Both the position numbers and the translations under genes were made by a program. Under the pieces are notes generated by a model that searched no databases, was not told where the DNA came from, and saw nothing but the letters and a program-made list of their open reading frames with translations. A stretch of DNA of 64,000 bases, taken from contig NZ_OY762899.1 of assembly GCF_963666545.1 (NCBI RefSeq), forward strand, positions 4,158,365 through 4,222,364, written 5' to 3'. Source of the stretch: an uncultured Bacteroides sp. (GTDB lineage: Bacteria > Bacteroidota > Bacteroidia > Bacteroidales > Bacteroidaceae). Positions 19,257-30,337 of the stretch are shown in pieces (the first letter of the stretch is position 1; each line of letters begins with the position of its first letter).

Positions 19257-19289
19257 TTTGAATAAATAGATAAATATTTGAATAAATAG
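19257..19289 (+). repeat. 13-bp direct repeat with 20-bp period, candidate HTCS operator
   Basis: TTTGAATAAATAG occurs at 19257-19269 and again at 19277-19289. The 20-bp period is about two helical turns, so both copies face the same side of the DNA, as expected for a dimeric AraC-type activator. It lies in the divergent HTCS/susC region about 70 bp upstream of a possible susC -7 box (TAATATTG, 19358-19365, seven of eight matches). Operator role is inferred. Confidence 0.45.
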
Positions 19290-19538
19290 GAAAGGTGAAA
19301 TGAACACGCAGAAAAGTTTTTTAGATGTATTGAATAGTTATGCTTTAGCGAAAGAAGTAATATTGCAACAGCGAAATTAAAACTCTGATACATCTATGAA
19401 AAAGCACTTCTTGTCCATTATTACATTCAACACAGGAAGAATCTGTATATGTTCACATCCGAGTTTTTGGGCAATCAATGTGAGGTGAAACGCCATCATG
19501 ATAAAGAGCCTTTGTATTAATAATCTAATATGACTTAA

Positions 19539-22500
19539 ATGAAGAAAAGTATGAAAAACAATGAAGTAAAAAGATGGATTCTTTGGATATTCCTCTTTTT
19601 GGTACAGATTCCCTTATTATCCGCACAAGGACAAATAAAAGTTTCAGGAAAGATCGTTGATCAAAATAATGATCCGATGATTGGAGTAAGTGTACTGGAA
19701 AAAGGTACAAGTAATGGCACAATTACAGATTTCGATGGAAATTATGTTTTATCCCTTAAACGCGGGGCTACTATTCTCTATTCTTATATAGGTTACATTA
19801 GTCAGGAAAGACAGGTTACTGCTGCCGGTGAACACAATATTACCTTAAAGGAAGATACTAAGACGCTGGAGGAAGTCGTTGTCGTAGGATATGGTGTACA
19901 AAAGAAGAGCTCTGTAACTGGAGCCATCTCTCAGGTTAAGCCGGAAGATATGGAGAACCGTACGGTCAATAATGCACAACAGGCACTGCAAGGAAAAACT
20001 GCAGGTGTGCAAATCATTCAAACTTCTGCGGCTCCCGGCTCATCACCAACGGTACGTGTACGTGGCTATTCTTCTAATGCATCTTCCAGTCCGTTATATG
20101 TTGTTGATGGTGTTCGCTTGTCGGATATATCTGGCATTGATCCTAATGATATAGCTTCAATGGAAGTTTTGAAGGATGCTGCTTCTGCTGCGATATATGG
20201 TGCAGAAGCAGGTAATGGTGTCGTTCTGATTACAACGAAGAAAGGTAAGTTAGGCGAAGGGAAGATTACTTATGATTTTCAATATGCAACCCAGTCGTTA
20301 GCGCGCATTCCTAAAATGCTAGGCTCTCAACAGTATATTGACTATATGGTTGAAAGTAATACATTTACTGAAGATTATCTATTGGATAACTGGGATGGAA
20401 CGACTAGTACATCTTGGTCGGATGTTGCTTTTGGAAAAAGTCTTATGCAAAAGCATAATTTGGCTTTCACTGGTGGTGGTGATAAAGGAAATTATTATCT
20501 TTCTCTTACTTATTTAGATAATAATGGTATTGTAAGAGGTAATGCGGATACATATACTCGTATGACAGTCACTATTAACGCTGAATACCAAATAAAGAAA
20601 TGGCTAAAGGTTGGTACTACCAATCAAATAGAGAAATATAATGTTCGTACCGTGTCGTCAAATAATGAATATGGTAGTTTGTTGACTTCTATTCTGCAGC
20701 TCGATCCACTTACTCCGGATACTTATACTTATGAGAATCTTCCTGATCACATGCTTACTGCTCTGAATGATGGAAAACATTTGTTGCAAGATAAAAATGG
20801 TAATTATTATTCGGTGTCTAAATTCTTGTCATCTGAGCAATATCATCCAATGATTATGCGCGATAATAGTCTTGGTAAGAATAGTGGCTTTAATGTACAA
20901 GGATCTATTTATGGAAATTTTAATCCTATTCCGGAGTTAACAATAACTTCCAGACTTGGTTATCGATTATCCGGAGGTAGAAATTCAACCACTTCATTGC
21001 CATTTTATGGAAATGCTGTACAAAGTAGGAATTATGTAGAACAGGATGCCCAATCTTCTACTGCAATTTATTATCAATGGGAAAATTTTGCAAACTATCT
21101 TAAACATTTTGGTAAACATACAGTTTCGGCTATGGTTGGTATGTCCTATCAGGAATCCACATATGATTATGTGAAAGGTACTTTATCTGCTAATGGTGAA
21201 GATGCTTTATTGAAGAATGATCCATTGTTTTATTTTTTGAACTATGCTTCTTCTTCTTCAACAAAAAAAGTGGAAGGTGAGAAAAATCGTACAGCAAAAT
21301 TGTCTTATTTTGGACGTGTAAGCTATGATTATTGCAATAAATATATGCTGCAAGCATCTTTGCGTGCAGATGCGGCGGATCTTTCACAATTACCTTCTAC
21401 TAGCCGTTGGGGCTATTTTCCCGCAGTGTCTGCTGGGTGGGTTGTCTCTGAAGAAAGTTTTTTCGGGCCTTTGAGAGATAAAATAAGTAATTTGAAGTTG
21501 CGTGCTAGCTGGGGACAAAATGGTAGTCTTTCTGCCTTGAGTGGTTATCTTTACAGTACAGACATGAAAGCGAATGGCATTTATCCCTTTACTCCAGGCA
21601 ATAATTATGTTGCCGGTGCTAAACCCTCAACTATGGGTAATGATAATTTGAAATGGGAAACATCGGAACAAATTGATTTAGGAATTGATATGAGGTTCTT
21701 ACGTGATCGTCTGACATTCACTATGGATTACTTTGATAAAAAAACGAAAGATTTATTGGTCTGGAATACCACTCCATCATTATCGGTTGGAGGTAGTACA
21801 TCACCAATGAATGCTGGAAATGTAAGTAATAAGGGATGGGAGTTTGAGTTGGGATGGAGAGACCATATAGGTGATTTTAACTATAGTGTGCGCACTAATT
21901 TAGCTACCTTAAAAAATAAAGTGACCTATATTGATCCATCTATAACAAGGATTGAAGGAACTAAATTTCATACAAAATATATCACTTATTTTGAAGAAGG
22001 ATATCCTGTCTATTATTTCCGGGGTTATAAATTCACAGGGATAGACCCAGGCACGGGTGAACCAATTTTTGCCGATTTGGACAAGAGCGGCGATCTTTCA
22101 GATGGAGATATGACAAATATTGGTAATGCAATCCCTGATTTTACTTATGGTATCACACTGACAGCAGCTTGGAAAGGTTTTGATTTGACTCTTTTTGGAA
22201 CAGGTTCTCATGGGAATGATATTTTTAATTGTATTAATCGTCCAGACTATAAAGCATCCAATAAGCTTAGAAAAGTATTTTATGATAATCGTTGGACAGC
22301 AGATAATACAACTGGGACAGTACCCCGAGCAGGCGCAACATTAATGGATAAATATCAGCTTTCTGATGCATTGGTATTTAATGGCTCATTTTTTAAAATA
22401 AAACAAATCCAATTGGGATATACTTTTCCGAAAAGCTTGTTAAAGAAGATTTTCGTAAACAAGCTTCGCCTATATGGATCTTTAGATGATTTTATCACTT

Positions 22501-22622
22501 TCTCTAATTATCCGGGATTTGATCCTGAAGCTGCAGCAAGTACTACTTCAGGTATGGGAGTTGATAAAGGAGCATACCCTTCTTCTAAGAAAGTTGTGTT
22601 TGGCTTGAATATTGAATTTTAA
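19539..22622 (+). CDS. susC: SusC/RagA-family TonB-linked outer-membrane transporter
   Basis: A 1027-residue outer-membrane importer that forms a lidded channel with SusD and imports oligosaccharides using TonB energy. Signal peptide about 1-32; carboxypeptidase-like regulatory domain about 35-108 (VSGKIVDQNNDPMIGVSV); SusC TonB-box region LEEVVVVGYG (about 109-118); plug about 120-235 with LKDAASAAIYGAEAGNGVV; beta-barrel to the end, closing KKVVFGLNIEF. Length is normal. It may start at the ATG at 19539 or four codons later. SusD follows after 10 nt. Predicted to be activated by the divergent HTCS. Confidence 0.97.
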   Translation: MKKSMKNNEVKRWILWIFLFLVQIPLLSAQGQIKVSGKIVDQNNDPMIGVSVLEKGTSNGTITDFDGNYVLSLKRGATILYSYIGYISQERQVTAAGEHNITLKEDTKTLEEVVVVGYGVQKKSSVTGAISQVKPEDMENRTVNNAQQALQGKTAGVQIIQTSAAPGSSPTVRVRGYSSNASSSPLYVVDGVRLSDISGIDPNDIASMEVLKDAASAAIYGAEAGNGVVLITTKKGKLGEGKITYDFQYATQSLARIPKMLGSQQYIDYMVESNTFTEDYLLDNWDGTTSTSWSDVAFGKSLMQKHNLAFTGGGDKGNYYLSLTYLDNNGIVRGNADTYTRMTVTINAEYQIKKWLKVGTTNQIEKYNVRTVSSNNEYGSLLTSILQLDPLTPDTYTYENLPDHMLTALNDGKHLLQDKNGNYYSVSKFLSSEQYHPMIMRDNSLGKNSGFNVQGSIYGNFNPIPELTITSRLGYRLSGGRNSTTSLPFYGNAVQSRNYVEQDAQSSTAIYYQWENFANYLKHFGKHTVSAMVGMSYQESTYDYVKGTLSANGEDALLKNDPLFYFLNYASSSSTKKVEGEKNRTAKLSYFGRVSYDYCNKYMLQASLRADAADLSQLPSTSRWGYFPAVSAGWVVSEESFFGPLRDKISNLKLRASWGQNGSLSALSGYLYSTDMKANGIYPFTPGNNYVAGAKPSTMGNDNLKWETSEQIDLGIDMRFLRDRLTFTMDYFDKKTKDLLVWNTTPSLSVGGSTSPMNAGNVSNKGWEFELGWRDHIGDFNYSVRTNLATLKNKVTYIDPSITRIEGTKFHTKYITYFEEGYPVYYFRGYKFTGIDPGTGEPIFADLDKSGDLSDGDMTNIGNAIPDFTYGITLTAAWKGFDLTLFGTGSHGNDIFNCINRPDYKASNKLRKVFYDNRWTADNTTGTVPRAGATLMDKYQLSDALVFNGSFFKIKQIQLGYTFPKSLLKKIFVNKLRLYGSLDDFITFSNYPGFDPEAAASTTSGMGVDKGAYPSSKKVVFGLNIEF

Positions 22623-22632
22623 TTAACCTTAA

Positions 22633-24216
22633 ATGAATAATAATATGAAAACAAAATATTTATATGTATTTTTACTCGGCTTGTTATCAATTGTAGGTAC
22701 TACTGGCTGTGAAGATCGTTTGAATATACTTAAACAAGGTAATTTAGGCGCAGAGGATGGTTTCTATAAAACGGATGAGGATGCTGAACAAGCTGTTGCA
22801 AACTTGTATTACAGCTTACATGATATGTACTTTAATTGGTACTTTACAAAAAACCTACTTGCTGATGATGTTTGGACCGGAGGAGGATCACGTGGCGATA
22901 ATTCGTCTATGGAACAGTTAAACGAGTATAATTTTGGAACAGACCATGCTATGGTTGAGCAATTATACTCTAGCATGTACGCTGTAATATATAGTGCAAA
23001 TCTGATTATTGACAAAATAGAAGTGGATACGGATATTAAAAAGCGCGCTGTTGCTGAGGCTAAACTCTTTCGTGCTTGGGCACATTTTGAATTAGTAACG
23101 ATGTTTGGTACGGCTCCAATTGTTAATCATTTGCTGAAGACTTCTGAGTATCGCCAAAGCAATGGAAATCCTGAAACAACCTGGGCATTTATTGAAAGTG
23201 ACTTGAATGCTGCTATTTCTTCTGATATATTGCCTTCTAAGGTTGATGTAAATGATCAAGAGACCGGGATTCGTGTAACCAAAGAGGTTGCGCAAGCTTA
23301 TCTTGGGAAAGCACAATTGTTTCAAGGTAAATATGCAGAAGCAGCTGTTACTTTTGATAAGGTTATAGAATCGGGCAAATATGATCTTTATAAAAGTGGT
23401 TTTGATATGCTACTTCATACGGTGGCAGACAATAGTTGTGAATCTATGTTAGAAGTACAGATGCGAAATGATCCTGAGAAAATCTGGAATGTATTCACTA
23501 TGACGCACATAATGCAGGGCTGGCGTACTGATAAGTTAAAATATAGTACTGATATTAAAACATCTATTGCAAGCGGTACTTATGGATTTGTTAATCCGAG
23601 AAAAGAACTTTATGATGCTTTTGTTGCTATGGAGGGTAAAGATGGGTATCGTCTTAATAGTACAATACACACGTATGAGCAGATGGAAGAATCTGGAATT
23701 ACATTACAAAGTGGTGCTTATCTCTATGGATCTGAAGGATATTTTATGTGGAAAAACCGCCCTTTAAAAGAAGATTGCGTGATTGATCTTTCTGCTTTTC
23801 AGGCTCTTCAATATATTAATTTACGAATAATGCGTTATGCTGAAGTTCTATTGATGGCTGCCGAGGCACATGTTCAGGGTGGTGGTAGTCAAACGAAAGC
23901 ACTAAAATATATCAATGAAGTTAGAACTCGTGCTCATTTACCGCTCTTGTCGATTGTTTCTCTGGATGATATAAAGAAAGAAAAGCGATTAGAATTGTGT
24001 TTGGAGGATGTACGCTATCAGGACTTACTTCGTTGGGGAGATGCTTCAACAGTGTTGTCCGAACAAGGAAAGGATGTGCCTAGCTTCTCTAAAACAGGTG
24101 TAGAATATTTGAATCATAATACGATCTATGGGTTTAAAAATAGAAATAAGTTATTACCTATCCCTACAAAAGAGCTACTTGTGAATACTAATATGCATCA
24201 GAATGAAGGCTGGTAA
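22633..24216 (+). CDS. susD: SusD/RagB-family glycan-binding lipoprotein
   Basis: Surface lipoprotein of 527 residues that caps the SusC channel and binds the glycan. Signal peptide with lipobox ending in Cys (GTTGCED, about residue 26 from the first Met). The TPR-rich fold is recognisable from ALFRAWAHFELVTMFGT (about 140-156), the helix-rich middle and the C-terminal IKKEKRLELCLEDVRYQDLLRWG motif. The ATG at 22633 or the one four codons later (MKTKYLY) could be used. It directly follows susC and precedes the CE1-like esterase by 33 nt. Confidence 0.96.
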   Translation: MNNNMKTKYLYVFLLGLLSIVGTTGCEDRLNILKQGNLGAEDGFYKTDEDAEQAVANLYYSLHDMYFNWYFTKNLLADDVWTGGGSRGDNSSMEQLNEYNFGTDHAMVEQLYSSMYAVIYSANLIIDKIEVDTDIKKRAVAEAKLFRAWAHFELVTMFGTAPIVNHLLKTSEYRQSNGNPETTWAFIESDLNAAISSDILPSKVDVNDQETGIRVTKEVAQAYLGKAQLFQGKYAEAAVTFDKVIESGKYDLYKSGFDMLLHTVADNSCESMLEVQMRNDPEKIWNVFTMTHIMQGWRTDKLKYSTDIKTSIASGTYGFVNPRKELYDAFVAMEGKDGYRLNSTIHTYEQMEESGITLQSGAYLYGSEGYFMWKNRPLKEDCVIDLSAFQALQYINLRIMRYAEVLLMAAEAHVQGGGSQTKALKYINEVRTRAHLPLLSIVSLDDIKKEKRLELCLEDVRYQDLLRWGDASTVLSEQGKDVPSFSKTGVEYLNHNTIYGFKNRNKLLPIPTKELLVNTNMHQNEGW

Positions 24217-24249
24217 TACGGAAATATTAATTCTTATAAAATAAAAAAA

Positions 24250-25443
24250 ATGAAAAAATTATCTATTCTTTTAGTTATGTCGCTTATGTGCGGTATTGTT
24301 TTTGCCCAACAGGCTTTATGGGGGCTACAGTTGCTTGTCTCTCCAGAGATTCATGACAATAATACTGTTACTTTCCGTCTTAAAGCTCCTAAGGCCATGA
24401 AAGTGCAGTTGACAGGTGATTTCATTCCTACTCAGAAGATGGATACACCTTACGGGAAGTATGATGCTCCCGGAGCAGTCGATTTGGTAGAAGGTAAAGA
24501 AGGCATTTGGGAGTATACCACTCCCGAACCACTGAAGCCTGAGCTTTATAGTTATTCATTTCTTGTAGACGGGTTAAAAATTAACGATCCAAGTAATGTT
24601 TATATGATTCGTGATGTAGTAAGTGTGACTAATGTATTTATTATTGGCGGTGGTCGTGCAGACTTATACAAAGTAAATAAAGTCCCTCATGGTACAGTCT
24701 CACGTGTTTGGTATAATGCTCCGACGTTGGGTATGGAACGTCGTGTGACCGTTTATACTCCTGCCGGTTATGAAACTAGTGGGAAACGTTATCCTGTATT
24801 CTACCTGCTTCACGGCATGGGAGGTGATGAAGAGGCTTGGATTGCCCTTGGGCGTACTGCACAAATCATGGATAATTTGATTGCACAAGGGAAAGCGAAA
24901 CCGATGATTGTAGTGATGACTAATGGAAATGCTTCGCAGGAAGCAGCTCCGGGTGAATCTTCATTAGGCTTTGTTTCTCCTGCTATGCAGTTGCCTAAGA
25001 CTATGGAAGGCTCTTTTGAAATGTCATTCTCTGATGTTGTGAAATTTGCAGATAAAAATTATCGTACTATTAAAAGTAAATCAGGACGTGCTATCGCAGG
25101 ACTCTCTATGGGAGGCTTTCATTCTTTGCATGTTTCAAAGCTATTTCCCGATATGTTTGATTATGTCGGTTTATTTTCTGCTGCAATTGTACCGAATAAG
25201 GATGTAAAATCTCCTGTGTATGAAGATTTGGACGGCAAATTGAAAATTCAGTTTTCTAAGAAACCTGCTCTTTATTGGATTGCTATTGGTAAGGCTGATT
25301 TCCTTTATAAAGCGAATGAAGATTATCGTAAACTCTTGGACGAAAAAGGATATAAATATACTTATTATGAAACAGATGAAGGCCATATCTGGAAAAATTG
25401 GCGTATTTATTTATCCGAGTTTACGCCCTTATTGTTTCGCTAA
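24250..25443 (+). CDS. CE1-like esterase with N-terminal beta-sandwich domain
   Basis: A 397-residue exported esterase. Signal peptide about 1-19 (ending VFAQ). An N-terminal CBM48-like immunoglobulin-type domain (about 30-135) carries VTFRLKAPKAMKVQLTGDF. The catalytic alpha/beta-hydrolase domain (about 150-395) has the oxyanion-hole segment YLLHGMGGDEEAW, the nucleophile Ser286 in AGLSMGGFHS and His in DEGHIWKNW. This two-domain form is common among Bacteroidota feruloyl and acetyl xylan esterases of carbohydrate esterase family 1. Its position between susD and two GH3 genes indicates that the imported glycan or glycoside carries an ester-linked group. Which acyl group is not shown. Confidence 0.9.
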   Translation: MKKLSILLVMSLMCGIVFAQQALWGLQLLVSPEIHDNNTVTFRLKAPKAMKVQLTGDFIPTQKMDTPYGKYDAPGAVDLVEGKEGIWEYTTPEPLKPELYSYSFLVDGLKINDPSNVYMIRDVVSVTNVFIIGGGRADLYKVNKVPHGTVSRVWYNAPTLGMERRVTVYTPAGYETSGKRYPVFYLLHGMGGDEEAWIALGRTAQIMDNLIAQGKAKPMIVVMTNGNASQEAAPGESSLGFVSPAMQLPKTMEGSFEMSFSDVVKFADKNYRTIKSKSGRAIAGLSMGGFHSLHVSKLFPDMFDYVGLFSAAIVPNKDVKSPVYEDLDGKLKIQFSKKPALYWIAIGKADFLYKANEDYRKLLDEKGYKYTYYETDEGHIWKNWRIYLSEFTPLLFR

Positions 25444-25462
25444 TCTTTATTGATACTATACT

Positions 25463-27799
25463 ATGAAGAAATATGCTATTATAACATTGGTGAGCCTTTT
25501 GTTTATTGCCTGCGGCCCAAGTTTGCCACGGTTGGGTAAATCCTCAATTGACGAGGTAGTTGCTGCTATGACTATGGAAGAAAAGGCTCATTTCGTGGTT
25601 GGCACAGGTATGGCCGGATTCTCGGGTGATAGTGCTGTTGTCGGGGAGACTAAAAAGATGGTGCCGGGAGCAGCAGGAACGACTTATCCTATTCCTCGTT
25701 TGGGCATTCCGGCTGTCGTTTTAGCTGATGGACCCGCAGGACTTCGTATCAACCCTATACGGGAAGGAGATACTGCACGCTATTATTGTACACATTTTCC
25801 TATTGGTACTCTTCTGGCTTCTACATGGAACCAAGAATTGGTACAGGAAGTTGGTTCTGCTATTGGTAATGAGGTTTTGGAGTACGGGGTAGATATTCTT
25901 TTGGCGCCTGCATTGAACATTCATCGTAATCCGCTTTGCGGACGTAATTTTGAGTATTATTCTGAAGATCCGATTGTGGCAGGAAAAATTGCAGCTGCAT
26001 ACGTGAAAGGTGTTCAGAGCAATGGTGTCGGGACATCAATTAAACACTTTGCTGTTAACAATCAGGAAAGTAATCGTATGGCTAATGACGCACATGTATC
26101 TCCCCGCGCTTTGCGTGAAATTTATTTGAAGGGTTTTGAAATTGCAGTAGAAGAATCGAAACCATGGACGGTAATGTCTTCTTATAACTATCTGAATGGG
26201 GTTTACACGTCAGAAAATTCGGAACTACTTACTACGCTTCTTCGTGATGAATGGGGATTTAAGGGTATGGTAATGACAGATTGGTTTGGAGGAAAGGACC
26301 CGGTAAAACAAATGATTGCCGGTAATGATTTGTTGGAACCTGGTACCCCTAAGCAAATTGAAGCAATAATAAAGGGCGTGAAAGAAGGAACGTTGAACGA
26401 GGCTGTGCTGAATCGTAATGTTAGGCGTGTTTTAGAAATGGTTCTGCAATCTCCTCGTTTTAGCGGCTATAAATATTCCAATAAACCTGATTTAAAAGCA
26501 CATGCAGAGATTGCACGCCAGTCTGCTACAGAAGGTATGGTGTTGCTGAAAAACGCTAATCATACATTGCCTTTCTCGACTGATGTGAAAAAGGTGGCTT
26601 TGTTTGGCTGTACTTCTTATGATTTTATTGCCGGCGGAACAGGATCTGGTAATGTGAATCGTGCTTATACTGTCTCTTTGCTTGATGGTTTGATCAATGC
26701 AGGATATGTAATTGACAATGATTTGAAAACTGCATATCATAAGCATATAGCTGTAGAAAATGAACGCAATGTTCCTGATAAATCTAATAAGTTTGCTGCT
26801 TTTATGCCATTGCCACGTCCTACGGAGATAATACCCTCTTCGGAGTTATTGAAACAACAAGTACTTAAGGCTGATGTTGCTCTTGTAACATTGGGACGTA
26901 CTTCCGGTGAGTTTCTCGATCGTAAATTGAACGATTTTAATTTGAATGATGCAGAACTGCGGATGTTACAAACTGTGTGTGACGCTTTTCATGCTGCAGG
27001 CAAAAAGGTGGTGGTGGTATTGAATATTGGTGGCGTTATTGAAACGGCCTCTTGGAAAGAAAAACCGGATGCTATCCTGCTGGCATGGCAAGCCGGACAA
27101 GAGGGCGGGAATAGCGTCGTTGATGTTTTAAGCGGGAAAGCATCTCCATCGGGCAAACTTCCCATGACTTTTCCAGTCAAGTTTGAAGATGCAGCCTCTT
27201 CTGCGAACTTTCCTACGGAAGGTAATGAAAGTAGTATGAACTTTACTGATCATGGAGGTAAAAAAACAAATATCCGATTATGGGATTATACTGACTATGA
27301 GGAAGATATATATGTCGGATATCGATATTTTGATAGTTTTGGCAGACAAGTTTCTTATCCTTTTGGTTTTGGGTTATCTTATACGACATTTGAATACCTC
27401 AATCCGGTTATTAAACAAGAAAAAGGAACTTACATTGTGAATATTGGTATAAAGAATACTGGGAAGGTTGCCGGTAAGGAGATCGCTCAACTATATGTTT
27501 CTGCTCCTGTTAATGCCAATTTGCCCAAACCAGAAAAAGAACTTAAGGCTTTTGTGAAAACAAAAGAGATAAAACCGGGGGAAACTGTTCATGTTAACTT
27601 AAAAGTCAATGTTGAAGATCTAGCATCTTATGATGAAAAAACCAGCACATGGATGGTAGATTCCGGGATATATAAGTTCTTAATCGGTGCTTCCTCGAGA
27701 GACATTAAATCGGTATTGAATGCTAACATTACTGGCAGTTCTCGAAAGGTAAATGATGTGCTGAAATTGCAAGAGCCAATAAAGATTCTTAGAAAATGA
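25463..27799 (+). CDS. GH3 glycoside hydrolase, beta-glucosidase-like lipoprotein
   Basis: A 778-residue exo-acting glycosidase. The N terminus has a lipobox-like signal (LLFIACGP, Cys17), suggesting membrane anchoring. The (beta/alpha)8 domain (about 30-330) contains the GH3 motif SIKHFAVNNQESNR and the nucleophile Asp273 in VMTDWFGG. The beta-sandwich domain (about 345-590) should supply the acid/base residue. A C-terminal fibronectin-III-like domain (about 660-760) follows. Most such enzymes release terminal beta-glucose, some beta-xylose. Third gene after susC in a tightly spaced operon (19 nt after the esterase). Confidence 0.92.
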   Translation: MKKYAIITLVSLLFIACGPSLPRLGKSSIDEVVAAMTMEEKAHFVVGTGMAGFSGDSAVVGETKKMVPGAAGTTYPIPRLGIPAVVLADGPAGLRINPIREGDTARYYCTHFPIGTLLASTWNQELVQEVGSAIGNEVLEYGVDILLAPALNIHRNPLCGRNFEYYSEDPIVAGKIAAAYVKGVQSNGVGTSIKHFAVNNQESNRMANDAHVSPRALREIYLKGFEIAVEESKPWTVMSSYNYLNGVYTSENSELLTTLLRDEWGFKGMVMTDWFGGKDPVKQMIAGNDLLEPGTPKQIEAIIKGVKEGTLNEAVLNRNVRRVLEMVLQSPRFSGYKYSNKPDLKAHAEIARQSATEGMVLLKNANHTLPFSTDVKKVALFGCTSYDFIAGGTGSGNVNRAYTVSLLDGLINAGYVIDNDLKTAYHKHIAVENERNVPDKSNKFAAFMPLPRPTEIIPSSELLKQQVLKADVALVTLGRTSGEFLDRKLNDFNLNDAELRMLQTVCDAFHAAGKKVVVVLNIGGVIETASWKEKPDAILLAWQAGQEGGNSVVDVLSGKASPSGKLPMTFPVKFEDAASSANFPTEGNESSMNFTDHGGKKTNIRLWDYTDYEEDIYVGYRYFDSFGRQVSYPFGFGLSYTTFEYLNPVIKQEKGTYIVNIGIKNTGKVAGKEIAQLYVSAPVNANLPKPEKELKAFVKTKEIKPGETVHVNLKVNVEDLASYDEKTSTWMVDSGIYKFLIGASSRDIKSVLNANITGSSRKVNDVLKLQEPIKILRK

Positions 27800-27832
27800 T
27801 TGTTTTGTTGTATCCACATCTATTAAATTAAC

Positions 27833-30337
27833 ATGAATTATAAAAAACATATTATGAAAAGGACACTCTTTCTATGCCTAATGATAAGCGCTTTTTGGGC
27901 TATGCATGCTCAAAATGCGCCTAAGCCTGCTATTCCTAAAGATGATAAGATAGAGGAACAAGTGGAATACCTATTGAAAAAGATGACACTTGAAGAGAAA
28001 ATAGGTCAGATGACACAACTTGCCATTGATGTGTTGGCTAAGAATAACAATCCTTTGGCTAATATGAATCCGAATAGTTTCAAACTAGAGGATCTGAAAG
28101 ATCTCTTACGGAAGTATAAGTTGGAGAAAGAGTTTGTTCTTTCAAAGAGCATGCCCGAAAAGGACGTGATGATGCAGATTTATATGAAGATACAAAATAT
28201 CGAAAGCAAGAAAGGTTTTGAATTAGATGAAGCACTGCTCGATACGGTTATCGGAAAATATAAAGTTGGTTCTATTTTAAATGTACCGGGAGGTATTGCT
28301 CAGACAAAGGAGACTTGGGAGAGGATCATTCGCAAAATACAAGATAAATCTATAAAAGAAATAGGTATTCCGTGTATTTATGGGGTAGACCAGATTCATG
28401 GAACTACCTATACTTTGGATGGGACTTTTTTCCCACAGGGAATTAATATGGCGGCTACTTTCAATCGTACTTTGGTTCGTGAAGCATCTCGTATTTCTGC
28501 ATACGAAACAAAAGCGGGTAGCATTCCCTGGACTTTTGCTCCGGTGATCGATTTGGGACGCGATGCACGTTGGCCTCGTATGTGGGAAAACTATGGAGAA
28601 GATTGTTACGTGAATGCTGAGATGGGTAGAGAGTCCGTTTTAGGTTTTCAAGGAGCTTCTCCTAACCATATAGGAGCGAACAATGTAGCAGCTTGTCTAA
28701 AACATTATATGGGTTATGGAGTACCTGTTTCCGGAAAAGACCGTACTCCGTCATCTATTACTGTACAAGATATGCGTGAGAAACATTTTGCTCCTTTTCT
28801 GGAAGCGATAAGAGCCGGCGCCTTGTCTGTAATGGTGAACTCAGCGATTAATAATGGGCTACCCTTTCATGCTAATTCGGAATTGTTAACTCAGTGGCTT
28901 AAGAAAGACCTAAACTGGGATGGATTGATTGTGACAGACTGGGCGGATATTAATAACCTGTATGTCCGTGATAAAATTGCCGTTAGTAAGAAGGAAGCTA
29001 TTAAACTGGCAATTAATGCGGGTATCGATATGTCAATGGTTCCGTATGAATGTAGTTTCTGTATCTATCTAAAGGAATTGGTTGAGGAAGGTGAAGTCCC
29101 TATTAGTCGTATAGATGACGCTGTGCGCCGCGTCTTACGTTTGAAATATCGTTTGGGATTATTTGAAACGCCGGTTTATAAAGCGGAGGACTTTCCTTTA
29201 TTTGGCAGTAAAGAACATGCTGCCGTGGCCTTGCAGGCAGCTGAGGAATCATTAGTTTTATTAAAGAATAAAGATAATATACTTCCTCTTGCTAAGGGCA
29301 AAAAAATACTTGTTACAGGGCCGAATGCTAATTCTATGCGTACCTTAAATGGAGGATGGTCTTATTCCTGGCAAGGTGATAAGGCCGATTTGTGCGCTGC
29401 CGGATATAATACTATTCTGGAAGCTCTTAATAAGGAGTTTGGCACGGAGAATATTGTTTATGAACCGGGAGTTACTTATAAACAGGGAGGAACTTACTGG
29501 GAAGAGAATATCCCTGAAATAGATAAAGCAGTATCTTTTGCTAATAAAGTTGATTATGTTATTGTTTGCATCGGCGAAAACTCATACTGTGAGACACCGG
29601 GAAACTTGACAGATCTTCGTCTCTCTTTCAACCAGCTTAATCTGGTAAAGGCTCTTGCACATACAGGTAAACCTATTATTTTGATTTTGAATGAAGGACG
29701 TCCACGTATCATTAATGAAATTGAGCCATTAGCCGATGCTATCATTAATGTCATGTTACCGGGTAATTATGGTGGTGATGCTTTGAGTAAGCTTTTGACT
29801 GGTAAAACTAATTTTAGTGGAAAAATGCCTTATACATATTCCAAAGAGATTAATTCATTATTTACTTATGATTATAAGCCTTGTGAAAATCAGGATAAGA
29901 TGCAAGGAACTTATGATTATAATGCGATAGTATCGGTACAATGGGGTTTCGGGTATGGCCTGAGTTATACAACGTATGAATATGGTAATTTTAAGGTTGA
30001 TAAATCTTCTTTCACAGCGGATGACATGCTTACTTTTACGGTAGATGTGAGAAATACAGGAACTCGTACAGGAAAAGAAGCGGTATTATTATTTACTAGC
30101 GATGTGATCGCTTCGTTGACACCTGATAACCGTCGCTTACGCACTTTTGAAAAAGTGGAACTCCAGCCGGGAGAAACTAAGACTGTGACATTGAAAGTGA
30201 AGGCCTCTGATTTGGCTTTTGTTGGATATAATGGTGAGTGGAGATTGGAAAAAGGTGATTTTCGTATTCAGGCAGGTAATCAGACTTTGATGGTGACCTG
30301 TTCAAATACAAAGATATGGGACACGCCCAATAAGTAG
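27833..30337 (+). CDS. GH3 glycoside hydrolase, periplasmic beta-glucosidase-like
   Basis: An 834-residue exported GH3 enzyme, the last gene of the locus. A signal peptide probably starts at the second Met (27854; MKRTLFL) and ends MHAQ. The GH3 barrel starts with [17 protein letters not shown]. The nucleophile is Asp369 (numbered from 27833) in [20 protein letters not shown] and the substrate-binding segment [15 protein letters not shown] are intact. Fibronectin-III-like domain at about 715-800. It is longer than and only distantly similar to the preceding GH3, with an extra helical insertion near residues 60-125, so the pair probably cleave different linkages or act in different places. Confidence 0.92.
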   Translation: MNYKKHIMKRTLFLCLMISAFWAMHAQNAPKPAIPKDDKIEEQVEYLLKKMTLEEKIGQMTQLAIDVLAKNNNPLANMNPNSFKLEDLKDLLRKYKLEKEFVLSKSMPEKDVMMQIYMKIQNIESKKGFELDEALLDTVIGKYKVGSILNVPGGIAQTKETWERIIRKIQDKSIKEIGIPCIYGVDQIHGTTYTLDGTFFPQGINMAATFNRTLVREASRISAYETKAGSIPWTFAPVIDLGRDARWPRMWENYGEDCYVNAEMGRESVLGFQGASPNHIGANNVAACLKHYMGYGVPVSGKDRTPSSITVQDMREKHFAPFLEAIRAGALSVMVNSAINNGLPFHANSELLTQWLKKDLNWDGLIVTDWADINNLYVRDKIAVSKKEAIKLAINAGIDMSMVPYECSFCIYLKELVEEGEVPISRIDDAVRRVLRLKYRLGLFETPVYKAEDFPLFGSKEHAAVALQAAEESLVLLKNKDNILPLAKGKKILVTGPNANSMRTLNGGWSYSWQGDKADLCAAGYNTILEALNKEFGTENIVYEPGVTYKQGGTYWEENIPEIDKAVSFANKVDYVIVCIGENSYCETPGNLTDLRLSFNQLNLVKALAHTGKPIILILNEGRPRIINEIEPLADAIINVMLPGNYGGDALSKLLTGKTNFSGKMPYTYSKEINSLFTYDYKPCENQDKMQGTYDYNAIVSVQWGFGYGLSYTTYEYGNFKVDKSSFTADDMLTFTVDVRNTGTRTGKEAVLLFTSDVIASLTPDNRRLRTFEKVELQPGETKTVTLKVKASDLAFVGYNGEWRLEKGDFRIQAGNQTLMVTCSNTKIWDTPNK

